Source of the DNA: Sphingopyxis macrogoltabida | GTDB taxonomy: Bacteria; Pseudomonadota; Alphaproteobacteria; Sphingomonadales; Sphingomonadaceae | Direction: 5' to 3' | Assembly (NCBI RefSeq): GCF_001314325.1 | Contig: NZ_CP009429.1 | Span: 1,116,501-1,180,500 of the forward strand | DNA length: 64,000 bases | Shown here: piece by piece, positions 53,015 through 61,924 of the stretch | Layout: every line of letters starts with the position of its first letter | Position numbering within the stretch: the first letter of the stretch is position 1 | The notes under the pieces: model-generated | What the model saw: only the letters and a program-made list of their open reading frames with translations | Database searches by the model: none | Told to the model about the DNA's origin: nothing | Translations under genes and position numbers: made by a program

Positions 53015-55290
53015 CCGACTTTCTTCTCGAATTGCGCAGCGAGGAAATCCCGGCGCGGATGCAGGCCGGCGCGCGCGCCGAACTTGAGAAATTGTTCCGC
53101 GCGCAGCTCGGCGCCGCGGGCCTCGAAGCGGGCGAACTCACCATCTGGTCGACGCCGCGCCGCCTGGCGCTGATCGCGCGCGACCTTCCGCAAGCGACCG
53201 CCGCGGTCAGCGAAGAGCTCAAGGGCCCGCGCAGCAGTGCGCCGCCGCAGGCGCTCGAGGGTTTCCTGCGCAAGACCGGGCTGACGCAGGATCAGCTCGA
53301 GGACCGCGACGGCGTGTATTTCGCGGTGATCGACAAGCCCGGCCGCGCGACGGCCGAGGTGCTCGCCGAGGCGATCCCGGCGATTATCCGCAGCTTTTCC
53401 TGGCCGAAGTCGATGCGCTGGGGCAAGCAAAGCGCGAGCAGCGAAAGCCTGCGCTGGGTCCGCCCGCTGCCGGGCATCGTCGCAATCTTCGGCGAAGATC
53501 TGGTTGCGTGTGAAGTTAGCGGGATTTCCGCGGGCTTCGCGACGCGCGGCCACCGCTTCCATTGCCCGGGCGAGATCACCATCGGCTCGGCGGCCGACTA
53601 TGCCGACAAGCTCCGCGCCTGCCACGTCATCGTCGACCATGAAGAACGCCAGAACATCGTCCGTGACGGCGCCGCCAAGGCTGCGGCCGACGCCGGGCTG
53701 ACGCTCGTCGAGGACGAGGGGCTGGTGATCGAGAACGCCGGGCTCACCGAATGGCCGGTGCCCTTGCTCGGCCGCTTCGACGAAGCGTTCCTCGAAGTGC
53801 CGCCCGAGGTCATCCAGCTCACCGCGCGTGTGAACCAGAAATATTTCGTCGTGAACGGCGCGGACGGAAAGCTCGCGAACGGCTTCGTCTGCACCGCGAA
53901 CATCGATGCGGTCGACGGCGGCGCGGAGATCGTCGCGGGCAACCGCAAGGTGCTGGCGGCGCGCCTGTCCGACGCGCGCTTTTTCTGGGAACAGGACCAG
54001 AAGAAGACGCTCGCGCAGCATGCCGAAAAGCTCGCGAACATCACCTTCCACGAAAAGCTCGGCACCGTCGCCGACAAGGTCGAGCGCGTCGCAAAGCTCG
54101 CCGAATGGCTGGCGAGCGAAGGCATCGTCCCGAACTGCGACCCTGCGCTCGCGCGGCAGGCGGCCGAACTGGCGAAAGCCGACCTCGTCACCGAAATGGT
54201 CGGCGAGTTCCCTGAATTGCAGGGCTTGATGGGCGGCTATTACGCCCGCGCCGAAGGCCTGCCCGATGCGGTAGCCGACGCGATCCGCGACCATTACAAA
54301 CCGGTCGGGCAGGGCGATGACGTGCCGACGGCGCCGGTGACGGTGGCTGTGGCGCTGGCGGATAAGCTGGATACGTTATGCGTGTTCTTCTTTATCGGCG
54401 AAAAGCCAACGGGCTCGAAAGATCCGTTCGCCCTCCGGCGCGCGGTTTTGGGCATCATTTCGCTGATCGTCAAAAACAGTCTTCGTACCGATTTGTTTGA
54501 CCTTGTTCAGATGCCTTATGGTCATTTGCTTGACGCGATAAAGCGGCGTCTTGAAAGCTCGATCGAGCAGCTGGAAGAACAGTACAAGATTTGGAACTCA
54601 GCTGAATGGGTGACTTTCAAAGACGGAACCACCTACGCCCGGATTGCCCCTCATTCTGCCCCGTCGGAAAATGAAGAATACTGGCCGTCTTCAGACCAAG
54701 CTCAACACATAGATTTCGTCGATAGGCGAGAATATGTTTACGGCTTGCTCGACTTCTTCGCTGACCGCCTCAAAGTCCAACAACGCGAAGCCGGTGTCCG
54801 TCACGACCTGATCGACGCGGTGTTCGCGCTCGGCGGCGAGGATGACCTTGTCCGCCTGCTCGCGCGCGTGAAGGCTTTGCAGTTTTTCATGGCGACTGAG
54901 GACGGCACTAACTTGCTCGCGGGTTACAAGCGCGCGGCGAATATCCTGAAGCAGGCGGATATTACCGTCGCCCCCGCGAAGGCGGGGGCCGCTGGCGGTA
55001 GTGCACCCCACACAACGGCCCCCGCCTTCGCGGGGGCGACGGATGTGGATAACGCCCTTCTCGCCGCCCTCGACACCGCCGAACCCGCGGCCTCCGCCGC
55101 GATCGCTGAAGAACGCTTCACCGACGCCATGGCCGCGCTTGCCAGCCTGCGCGCGCCGATCGACGCCTTTTTCGAGGGCGTGATGGTCAACGATCCCGAC
55201 GAGGCGGTGCGTGCGTATCGCCTCGGCCTGCTCGCGCGATTTACCGGCGCGGTGCATGGCGTCGCGGATTTCTCGAAGATCGAGGGCTGA
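53011..55290 (+). CDS. glyS: Glycyl-tRNA synthetase beta subunit, mosaic with repeat insertion
   Basis: A 759-residue beta subunit, about 70 residues longer than usual (near 690). The N-terminal [16 protein letters not shown] and the central [14 protein letters not shown] motif are normal, and the C-terminal anticodon-binding part ends FSKIEG. Two anomalies explain the length. Residues about 450-590 (54352-54780) use A/T-rich codons and contain a hydrophilic insertion (around [11 protein letters not shown]) not typical of the family. Residues about 652-677 are encoded by a palindromic repeat in frame. The start is the GTG at 53011 overlapping glyQ. It must function because the cell has no other GlyRS here. 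Confidence 0.95.
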   Translation: MTDFLLELRSEEIPARMQAGARAELEKLFRAQLGAAGLEAGELTIWSTPRRLALIARDLPQATAAVSEELKGPRSSAPPQALEGFLRKTGLTQDQLEDRDGVYFAVIDKPGRATAEVLAEAIPAIIRSFSWPKSMRWGKQSASSESLRWVRPLPGIVAIFGEDLVACEVSGISAGFATRGHRFHCPGEITIGSAADYADKLRACHVIVDHEERQNIVRDGAAKAAADAGLTLVEDEGLVIENAGLTEWPVPLLGRFDEAFLEVPPEVIQLTARVNQKYFVVNGADGKLANGFVCTANIDAVDGGAEIVAGNRKVLAARLSDARFFWEQDQKKTLAQHAEKLANITFHEKLGTVADKVERVAKLAEWLASEGIVPNCDPALARQAAELAKADLVTEMVGEFPELQGLMGGYYARAEGLPDAVADAIRDHYKPVGQGDDVPTAPVTVAVALADKLDTLCVFFFIGEKPTGSKDPFALRRAVLGIISLIVKNSLRTDLFDLVQMPYGHLLDAIKRRLESSIEQLEEQYKIWNSAEWVTFKDGTTYARIAPHSAPSENEEYWPSSDQAQHIDFVDRREYVYGLLDFFADRLKVQQREAGVRHDLIDAVFALGGEDDLVRLLARVKALQFFMATEDGTNLLAGYKRAANILKQADITVAPAKAGAAGGSAPHTTAPAFAGATDVDNALLAALDTAEPAASAAIAEERFTDAMAALASLRAPIDAFFEGVMVNDPDEAVRAYRLGLLARFTGAVHGVADFSKIEG
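54352..54780 (+). other. Compositionally foreign patch inside glyS
   Basis: Over about 430 bp the codon choice changes sharply toward A/T-ending codons (for example TTTGACCTTGTTCAG and GAAGAATAC) compared with the GC-ending codons before and after. Reading frame is kept. A recombination tract from a lower-GC donor or an unusual insertion is likely. Confidence 0.6.
54965..55042. repeat. Palindromic repeat inserted in frame in glyS
   Basis: Perfect 26-bp complementary arms (54965-54990 and 55017-55042) around a 26-bp loop, total 78 bp, exactly 26 codons. It belongs to the same family as 41702-41784 and 58067-58144 (core CCCCGCGAAGGCGGGG) and encodes the repeat-typical peptide APAKAGA...APAFAGAT. 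Confidence 0.93.
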
Positions 55291-55402
55291 CGCGGCCGTT
55301 ATGTGCCGCAGCTTATAACGAACGAAGTAATTCTGAATCGACCAATTGGCTTTGCATACCTACCCAGCCGCAACCTCCTCCCCGGGGCAGCAGGAGCATG
55401 AC

Positions 55403-58063
55403 ATGACGAAGATGGTGCATTTGTTCGGCGGTCCGGCCACGACAGCCGAACGCTCGAAGGAATTGCTCGGCGGCAAGGGATCGAACCTTGCCGAAATGGC
55501 CTCGATCGGCCTCCCGGTTCCGCCGGGCTTTACGATCACCACCGACGTCTGCACCGCTTATTATGCCAATGGCGAACAATTCCCGGCCGGGCTGGTCGAG
55601 GATGTCGCCGCCGGCATCGCGCATATCGAGGGCATTACCGGCAAGAAATTCGGCGACGCCGCCGATCCGCTGCTCGTCTCGGTCCGTTCGGGCGCGCGCG
55701 TGTCGATGCCCGGCATGATGGACACCGTCCTCAACCTCGGGCTCAACGACCGCACCGTCGTCGGCCTCTCCGAAGCGTCGGGCGACCCGCGCTTTGCATG
55801 GGACAGCTATCGCCGCTTCGTCCAGATGTACGCCGACGTCGTCATGGGGCTCGACCATGCCGAGTTCGAGGAGGCGCTGGAAGTCGCCAAGGAAGACAAG
55901 GGCTTCTACCTCGACACGGAGATGTCGGCCGAAGACTGGCAGGCGCTGGTCAAGGAATATCAGGCGATCGTCGAACGCGAAACCGGCGCACCCTTCCCGC
56001 AGGAACCCAACGACCAGCTTTGGGGCGCTGTCGGCGCCGTCTTCGCGAGCTGGGAAAGCGACCGCGCCAAAGTCTATCGCCGCCTCAACAGCATCCCCGG
56101 CGAATGGGGCACTGCGGTCAATGTGCAGGCGATGGTGTTCGGCAACATGGGCGACACCTCGGCGACCGGCGTGGCATTCACGCGTGACCCCGCGACCGGC
56201 GAGCGCGCCTGGTACGGCGAATGGCTGATCAATGCGCAGGGCGAGGACGTCGTCGCGGGCATCCGCACGCCGCAATATCTGACCAGGATCGCGCGCGAAA
56301 AGGCAGGCGCCAAGCCGCTGTCGATGGAAGAGGCGATGCCCGAGACCTTCACGGAGCTCGGCCGCGTCTTCGACACGCTCGAAACCCACTACCGCGACAT
56401 GCAGGACATCGAGTTCACCGTCGAACGCGGGACCTTGTGGATGCTCCAGACGCGCTCGGGCAAGCGTACCGCCAAGGCGGCGCTGAAGATTGCGGTCGAC
56501 ATGGCGGCGGAAGGTCTGATCACCGAGGAAGAGGCTGTCGGCCGCGTCGATCCGGGCGCTCTCGACCAGCTTCTCCACCCAACGCTCGATCCCAAGGCTC
56601 CGCGCGACGTGCTGACCAAGGGGCTCCCGGCGAGCCCCGGCGCCGCATCGGGCAAGATCATGTTCGACGCCGACAGCGCCGAAAAGGCGGCCGGCATGGG
56701 CGAGGCGGTGATCCTCGTCCGCGTCGAAACCAGCCCCGAGGACATCCACGGCATGCACGCCGCCAAGGGCATCCTGACCGCGCGCGGCGGGATGACCAGC
56801 CACGCCGCGGTCGTCGCGCGCGGCATGGGCCGCCCTTGCGTCTCGGGTGCCGGTGGGCTCAGCATCGACGGCAATGCCCGCGTGCTGCGGGTCGCCGGAC
56901 GCGAATTGCGCGAAGGCGACATCCTGACGCTCGATGGTTCGACTGGCGAAGTGATGGCTGGCGAGGTTCCGACCCTGCTCCCCGAGCTCGTCGGCGATTT
57001 CGGCACGCTGATGGAATGGGCCGACAAGGTGCGCCGGATGAAGGTGCGTACCAACGCTGAAACCCCGGCCGATGCACAGGTCGCACGCGATTTCGGTGCC
57101 GAGGGCATCGGTCTCTGCCGCACCGAGCATATGTTCTTCGACGCGGCGCGGATCACCGCGGTGCGCGAGATGATTCTCGCCGAAAACGAGGACGGCCGCC
57201 GCGCGGCGCTCGCCAAGCTGCTCCCCGAACAGCGCGGCGACTTTGCTGCGATCTTCGGCGTGATGGCCGGCCTGCCGGTCACCATCCGCCTGCTCGACCC
57301 GCCGCTCCACGAATTCCTGCCGACGCGCGAGGAGGATTTCGCCGTCGTGGCAGAGGCCGCGGGGGTCGGGATCGAGGCGCTGAAGGCGCGCGCCAACGAG
57401 CTGCACGAGTTCAACCCGATGCTTGGCCATCGCGGCTGCCGTCTCGGCGTCACCTACCCCGAAATCTACGAGATGCAGGCACGCGCTATCTTCGAGGCGG
57501 CGTGCGACGTCGCCGCCGAAACCGGCGCCGCGCCGATCCCCGAGGTGATGATCCCCTTGGTGGCGACGCGCCGCGAGTTCGACCTGATGAAGGCGGTCGT
57601 CGACGCGCAGGCCAAGGCGGTCTTCGCCGAAAAGGGCCGCGAGATAGCCTATCTGGTCGGCACGATGATCGAACTGCCGCGCGCCGCGCTGATGGCGGGC
57701 GAGATCGCCGAGACGGCGGAGTTCTTCAGCTTCGGCACGAACGATCTCACGCAGACGACGATCGGCATCAGCCGCGACGACGCGGGGCGCTTCCTGACGC
57801 AATATGTCGACAAGGGCATTTTCCTGACCGACCCGTTCGTCAGCCTCGACGTCGAGGGCGTGGGTCAGCTGATCGAGATTGCCGCCGACCGCGGCCGCGC
57901 CACGCGGCCGGACGTCAAGCTCGGCATCTGCGGCGAGCATGGCGGCGACGCGCCGAGCATCCATTTCTGCGAAAAGACCGGCCTCGACTATGTCAGCGCC
58001 TCGCCTTACCGTGTGCCCATCGCGCGTCTGGCGGCAGCACAGGCGGCGCTGAAGGCAAAATAA
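55403..58063 (+). CDS. ppdK: Pyruvate, phosphate dikinase
   Basis: An 886-residue PPDK. The N-terminal ATP-grasp domain starts HLFGGPATTAERSKELLGGK, the swivelling phosphohistidine domain has GGMTSH467AAVVARGMG, and the C-terminal PEP/pyruvate TIM barrel has GHRGCRLGVTYPEIYEMQ and GICGEHGGDAPS with the catalytic cysteine. It interconverts pyruvate, ATP and phosphate with PEP, AMP and pyrophosphate. The start at 55403 is preceded by CAGGAG; an ATG at 55346 without a binding site is less likely. Confidence 0.97.
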   Translation: MTKMVHLFGGPATTAERSKELLGGKGSNLAEMASIGLPVPPGFTITTDVCTAYYANGEQFPAGLVEDVAAGIAHIEGITGKKFGDAADPLLVSVRSGARVSMPGMMDTVLNLGLNDRTVVGLSEASGDPRFAWDSYRRFVQMYADVVMGLDHAEFEEALEVAKEDKGFYLDTEMSAEDWQALVKEYQAIVERETGAPFPQEPNDQLWGAVGAVFASWESDRAKVYRRLNSIPGEWGTAVNVQAMVFGNMGDTSATGVAFTRDPATGERAWYGEWLINAQGEDVVAGIRTPQYLTRIAREKAGAKPLSMEEAMPETFTELGRVFDTLETHYRDMQDIEFTVERGTLWMLQTRSGKRTAKAALKIAVDMAAEGLITEEEAVGRVDPGALDQLLHPTLDPKAPRDVLTKGLPASPGAASGKIMFDADSAEKAAGMGEAVILVRVETSPEDIHGMHAAKGILTARGGMTSHAAVVARGMGRPCVSGAGGLSIDGNARVLRVAGRELREGDILTLDGSTGEVMAGEVPTLLPELVGDFGTLMEWADKVRRMKVRTNAETPADAQVARDFGAEGIGLCRTEHMFFDAARITAVREMILAENEDGRRAALAKLLPEQRGDFAAIFGVMAGLPVTIRLLDPPLHEFLPTREEDFAVVAEAAGVGIEALKARANELHEFNPMLGHRGCRLGVTYPEIYEMQARAIFEAACDVAAETGAAPIPEVMIPLVATRREFDLMKAVVDAQAKAVFAEKGREIAYLVGTMIELPRAALMAGEIAETAEFFSFGTNDLTQTTIGISRDDAGRFLTQYVDKGIFLTDPFVSLDVEGVGQLIEIAADRGRATRPDVKLGICGEHGGDAPSIHFCEKTGLDYVSASPYRVPIARLAAAQAALKAK

Positions 58064-58066
58064 CAT

Positions 58067-58144
58067 CGTCACCCCGGCGAAGGCCGGGGTCTCGCCGCAG
58101 CGTTCCGACGCCATGCCGAGATCCCGGCCTTCGCCGGGATGACG
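58067..58144. repeat. Palindromic intergenic repeat after ppdK
   Basis: Imperfectly complementary arms (CGTCACCCCGGCGAAGGCCG at the left; CGGCCTTCGCCGGGATGACG at the right) around a central spacer, 78 bp in all. Same family as at 41702 and 54965. It starts 4 bp after the ppdK stop and probably also ends transcription. Confidence 0.9.
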
Positions 58145-58165
58145 AATTGGGTGGGGACACGCGTC

Positions 58166-58741
58166 ATGAAGAGCTGGCACCGCTATGCGATCACTCTGGT
58201 GGGCGGATTGGCGGTGGGGCTCGGCGCAGCGTGGGCGCTGACCAGCGGCGGGCTCGGCGACGGCGGAATCCGCAACGGCCCGTGGACGACCTCGCTCGGT
58301 TACGGGACCAAGGCGACGGACCCGCTGACGCGCGCGATGGTCGCGCGCTCGGGCCTGCTCGCGCTGCCCGCGAAGGAAACCGTCTACTGGATGGCAAAGG
58401 CCGATGCGGCGGGCGCGCCGCTCGACGGCAATTGCCGCTACAGCCTGTCGGGAACGCCGCTCGACGCGCGCTGGTGGAGCGTTACTGTCTATGACGACAG
58501 GGGCTATCTGGTGGATAACCCGGCGCGCATCTGGTCGGTCAACGGCGCGAATGTCGCGCTCGACGCAAAGGGCGAGTGGCGCGTCACGATTTCGCCCGAC
58601 AAGCCCGCCGGCACCGCCTGGCTGCCCGGGATCAAGGGCCGGCCATTTCAGTTGACCTTGCGCATGTACAATCCCGGCAAGGCGTTCCGGGCCGATCCCG
58701 AAAAGGCGGTGCTGCCGCGGCTCGTGAAGGAGGGCTGCTGA
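58166..58741 (+). CDS. DUF1214-domain protein
   Basis: A 191-residue protein with an N-terminal hydrophobic anchor or signal (AITLVGGLAVGLGAAWALTS) and a DUF1214 domain: YWMAKADAAGAPLDGNCRYS, RWWSVTVYDDRGYLVDN and AWLPGIKGRPFQLTLRMYNP. In most proteins this domain follows DUF1254 in one chain. Here it is encoded alone, followed one base later by a separate DUF1254 gene. The start is the ATG at 58166; an ATG at 58139 lies in the repeat. Confidence 0.87.
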   Translation: MKSWHRYAITLVGGLAVGLGAAWALTSGGLGDGGIRNGPWTTSLGYGTKATDPLTRAMVARSGLLALPAKETVYWMAKADAAGAPLDGNCRYSLSGTPLDARWWSVTVYDDRGYLVDNPARIWSVNGANVALDAKGEWRVTISPDKPAGTAWLPGIKGRPFQLTLRMYNPGKAFRADPEKAVLPRLVKEGC

Positions 58742-58742
58742 G

Positions 58743-59270
58743 ATGCGCGGCTGGCTCGGCCCGATCCTGTTCGGCCTGATCGCCGCCGCTGCGACTGCAT
58801 GGGCGGCGGTGCTCTACGTCCCCTATGGACTGATGAACGTCGCGATGGAGCGGCTGGGGCAGGGGGGCGTCAACACGATGTCCTATGGCAATCTCGCGAC
58901 TCCCGAGCGCCAGCCGGTGGTGCGGCCCAGTCCCGACCTCGCCTATTCGAGCTGTCCCTATGACCTGTCGGCGGGGCCGGTGGCGATCGACGTGGCCCCG
59001 GTGGCGGGACGGTATAGTTCGCTCAGCGTCTTCGACGCGGCGACCGACGTGATCTTCGTCCGCAACGATGTCGAGGCGGGGGGCAAACCCTATCGAATCA
59101 TCGTTGCGCGAGCGGGGCAGGCGGTGCCCGCGGGGGCAGAGGTCGTGCGCACCGGCCACGACCGCGGCATCGCGCTGATCCGCCTGCTGCTCAAGGATCC
59201 CGAAGAAATCGGTGGGCTCGACGCGGCGCGGCGCGAGTCGTCGTGCGCCACGGTCACAAATAAGAAATAG
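58743..59270 (+). CDS. DUF1254-domain protein
   Basis: A 175-residue protein with an N-terminal membrane segment (LGPILFGLIAAAATAWAAVL) and a DUF1254 domain (NTMSYGNLATPERQPVVRPS, and YSSLSVFDAATDVIFVRND). It starts one base after the DUF1214 gene stop, so the two are co-translated, with gene order opposite to the usual domain order. They probably form one envelope complex. Function unknown. Confidence 0.86.
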   Translation: MRGWLGPILFGLIAAAATAWAAVLYVPYGLMNVAMERLGQGGVNTMSYGNLATPERQPVVRPSPDLAYSSCPYDLSAGPVAIDVAPVAGRYSSLSVFDAATDVIFVRNDVEAGGKPYRIIVARAGQAVPAGAEVVRTGHDRGIALIRLLLKDPEEIGGLDAARRESSCATVTNKK

Positions 59271-59314
59271 GGGGTTGCGCCCCCGCGCATCGGGTCTTAA
59301 AGGCGCCTCTCCAC

Positions 59315-59391
59315 GCACCCGTAGCTCAGCTGGATAGAGCATCAGACTACGAATCTGAGGGTCGGACGTTCGAATCGTTCCGGGTGCGCCA
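59315..59391 (+). tRNA. tRNA-Arg (anticodon ACG), island attachment site
   Basis: A 77-nt cloverleaf: acceptor GCACCCG/CGGGTGC, D-arm TAGCTCAGCTGGATAGAGC, anticodon stem TCAGA/TCTGA around CTACGAA (anticodon ACG), T-arm with GTTCGAATC, discriminator G and encoded CCA. The 3' half overlaps the end of the serine recombinase gene on the other strand, marking it as the attachment site. Confidence 0.97.
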
Positions 59392-61041
59392 TTTCGGTTC
59401 AAAGGCACGAACGCCTAGCACCGCCGCCTCTACGCCAGAGGCGGCGGTTAGGGTTCGGAGCAGCTCACTGCGTTGACCGCGGATGCGGACCTCCGTCTTG
59501 CTCACCACTTCCACCCGCTGCGCGACCGCCCGCACCTGATCGCGAGCGAATGTCCCGTCGCCGTTGCGCAGCTTCTTGCGCAGGGCGGCCGCGAAGGCGC
59601 GCAGGGTCTCCGGCGTGATCGCCGGGCCGATCTTGACGATATGCGTAAGGGCGCGCCCCGCATCGCCCTTCGCGTGGTCGCGCGTCGCCGTCAGCTCGGC
59701 GATGCGATCCTTGAGCGACGAATCGCTTACGTCGATGACGCCGTTCTCGATCGCGTCGTAGAGGCGTTTGAGCTTCGCTTCCGCCTCGGTCGCACGCCGC
59801 TCAAGGTCGGCGACATGCTGGCGGCGCTGGTTCACCCACTCGTCGCGCCGTTCGAGGATCTGATCCATCAGCACTTCGAGCCGCGCCGGGTCGAGTAGGC
59901 GATCTTGTAGATGATCGACTACGGCCTCATTGAGCCGGTCCATCGGCACGGTGATGCCGGGACAGCCGGTCGCACCCTGCCGCGCCTTCGTCGAGCAGGT
60001 GTAGTATCGATACTCACGGCCGACGCTGCTGGTGCCTGTCCGCAGCGTCATCGCGCCGCCACAGCACGCGCAGAAGCAGATGCCTGTGAGTAGCGTCGGG
60101 CCACCCACCGCCATTGGCGCCATCATCTTCGGGCTGCGCGCCTTGAGCGAGCGCTGAACCGCCTCGAACTCCGCCTCCGAGACGATTGGCGGCACCTCCA
60201 TGACGGCGTGCTCGCTTTCCGGCTTGGGCGTTTTCGTCTTGTGGTCGCGGGTGTTAAAGCGGTGCTGGCCGATATAGGTTGTGCGCGTGAGCACTTGATG
60301 CACCGCGCCCAAGCCCCAGCGTCCGCCGTCGCGGGTGCGAATGTTGTTCTCGTTGAGCCAGGTGGCAATTGACTTGAGGCCCATCGCTCCTCGGTTATCG
60401 ACGCCGTTCAGCGCCATCCGGTAGATGCGCCGCACCGTCTCGGCCTGGATGGGGTCGATCTCCAGCTTCTTCTTGATCTTCGCGCCGCGCTCCCCGGCCG
60501 CGACCACACGATAGCCGATCGGAGCACGCGCGCCGTTCCAGAACCCTTGCCGGGCGTTCTCCTTCATCGCGCGAAGGGTGTGCTTCCCATTCTCCTTCGA
60601 CTGATACTCGTCGAACAGCGTCATGATCTGGCGCATCATCACGCTCATCGGATCGTCGCCCAGGTCTTGCGTGATTGAGATCAACCGCACGCCGTTCTTC
60701 GCCAGCTTGCGGACGTAGAACTCGAACTGGAACTGGTCGCGGAAGAACCGCGAGAAACTATGGACGAGGATGACGGTGAACGTCGAAGGCTTGACCATCG
60801 CCGCGTCGATCATCGCCTGGAACGAAGGTCGCCGATCGTCGGTGGCGGTGTTGCCGGGTTCGACGAACTCGGCCGCGACTTCCCAACCGCGCGACAGGCA
60901 ATAGCCTTCGATCTGGCGGCGCTGGTCGGGAATCGACAGATCACTCTCGGCCTGCCGGCCTGTCGAAACGCGCAGATACAGCGCAGCGCGAGCGGTCGCC
61001 GTGACCGGCGCCTCCTCCATCTTGACGGCGGCGGTGGTCAT
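59347..61041 (-). CDS. Large serine recombinase (integrase)
   Basis: A 564-residue large serine recombinase. The resolvase domain has the catalytic Ser26 in LYLRVS26TGRQ and the SRFFRDQFQFEFYVRKL stretch; then the recombinase domain (GFWNGARAPIGYRVV), a zinc ribbon (CFCACCGGAM ... YYTCSTKA ... GCPG) and a coiled coil (about 420-450). The last 14 residues (WRTRNDSNVRPSDS) and the TAG stop are encoded antisense to the tRNA-Arg gene. In the excised circle the C-terminus would therefore differ. It should catalyse integration at this tRNA. Confidence 0.93.
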   Translation of the reverse strand: MTTAAVKMEEAPVTATARAALYLRVSTGRQAESDLSIPDQRRQIEGYCLSRGWEVAAEFVEPGNTATDDRRPSFQAMIDAAMVKPSTFTVILVHSFSRFFRDQFQFEFYVRKLAKNGVRLISITQDLGDDPMSVMMRQIMTLFDEYQSKENGKHTLRAMKENARQGFWNGARAPIGYRVVAAGERGAKIKKKLEIDPIQAETVRRIYRMALNGVDNRGAMGLKSIATWLNENNIRTRDGGRWGLGAVHQVLTRTTYIGQHRFNTRDHKTKTPKPESEHAVMEVPPIVSEAEFEAVQRSLKARSPKMMAPMAVGGPTLLTGICFCACCGGAMTLRTGTSSVGREYRYYTCSTKARQGATGCPGITVPMDRLNEAVVDHLQDRLLDPARLEVLMDQILERRDEWVNQRRQHVADLERRATEAEAKLKRLYDAIENGVIDVSDSSLKDRIAELTATRDHAKGDAGRALTHIVKIGPAITPETLRAFAAALRKKLRNGDGTFARDQVRAVAQRVEVVSKTEVRIRGQRSELLRTLTAASGVEAAVLGVRAFEPKWRTRNDSNVRPSDS

Positions 61042-61059
61042 GGCCTGATGCTCCTCACT

Positions 61060-61305
61060 TCACGGCAGCGGCCCGAACAGCTTATCCAGCTCGTGCCGCA
61101 TGTGGCCTTCGATCGCGCGTAGCTCGCTGTCGCCGATCGGGACTTGCTCGGGCCAATCATCGGTGACGACGATCGGCCCGTCATCATCGCATGACCGGCG
61201 CGATGCCCGGCGCGGTGTGACGCGACTGATATAGTCGTGCAGGTCATCCGGGCACTCGGCCCATCGACGAGGCGTGCGACGGCGGAGCTTGCGAGGAAGG
61301 GCCAT
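61060..61305 (-). CDS. Small unknown protein upstream of the recombinase
   Basis: An 81-residue protein of no recognised family. The N-terminal third is very basic (ALPRKLRRRTPRRW), and the C-terminal part is acidic with ELRAIEGHMRHELDKLFGPL as a likely helix. It ends 18 bp before the recombinase start, so the two are probably co-transcribed; a directionality factor is possible given size and charge. The start at 61305 is uncertain, since open frame extends upstream. Confidence 0.5.
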   Translation of the reverse strand: MALPRKLRRRTPRRWAECPDDLHDYISRVTPRRASRRSCDDDGPIVVTDDWPEQVPIGDSELRAIEGHMRHELDKLFGPLP

Positions 61306-61405
61306 CCGCTTACGCTGCGTTGCGGCGGCACCGTCTGCAATGATCCTTTGGCGGCGTAGCGCACGAAGGGGTCTGCGGCGGTGGATTTCATGGTCCATTC
61401 CTCCG

Positions 61406-61840
61406 TCACATTCCCTCCCAAACCTTGCGCAGTGTGCCAGTGCTCGGGACACCTACTTCGTACCAGTCCTGCCGATAGATGGCGCGCAGCTCCTCTCGAA
61501 AAACACGGCCGGGCGTCAGCACTACGTCGCCACCGGGTTCTTTCGTTGTGGCGTTCACGACTATGGCATTCAGCGCCGGCAAGTCGTTCATCAGGCAGTA
61601 GTGGCCGACAATTCCAAGCTGGCGGGACAACATGTGTCCAGCACGTGTGTCGGCGTAGCCCATTCGCAGCGCCAGCTCGCCATATGTGATCGTGCAAGCA
61701 TTTTGCCGAGGCAGGTCATTCCGGCCACTGACATATCCCGAGAGGATCAGCCAAATGCGCTGCGCTTGGACAGGCAGTCGATCGCCCGATTTATAGCGTC
61801 GAATGGCAGGAACACCCGTAGGGAGAACGATTGCACTCAT
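61406..61840 (-). CDS. Unknown protein, possible winged-helix DNA-binding
   Basis: A 144-residue protein. Residues about 45-85 (TITYGELALRMGYADTRAGH, then MLSRQLGIVGHYCLMNDLPA) could form a winged helix like that found in restriction-associated and alkyltransferase-like proteins; the ending has VNATTKEPGGDVV. No enzyme motif was recognised. It is divergent from the helicase gene. The start at 61840 (MSAIVLPTG) is chosen over 61867 because of a more typical onset. Confidence 0.6.
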   Translation of the reverse strand: MSAIVLPTGVPAIRRYKSGDRLPVQAQRIWLILSGYVSGRNDLPRQNACTITYGELALRMGYADTRAGHMLSRQLGIVGHYCLMNDLPALNAIVVNATTKEPGGDVVLTPGRVFREELRAIYRQDWYEVGVPSTGTLRKVWEGM

Positions 61841-61924
61841 TGACACATCGTGTGCAGGAATGCACATGGGGTGTCAACAGGGACGTCGAACGTGGCGTGC
61901 TGATTCTCACTGAAGGGCAGTTCG

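Noticed and set aside
55313..58180. A 955-codon open frame antisense to ppdK
   Set aside because: Mirror frame of a conserved gene; no recognisable domain and its ends fall in palindromic repeats.
61038..61697. A 219-codon minus-strand open frame overlapping two other frames
   Set aside because: It spans an intergenic boundary and competes with the better frame at 61406-61840; its composition is not protein-like.
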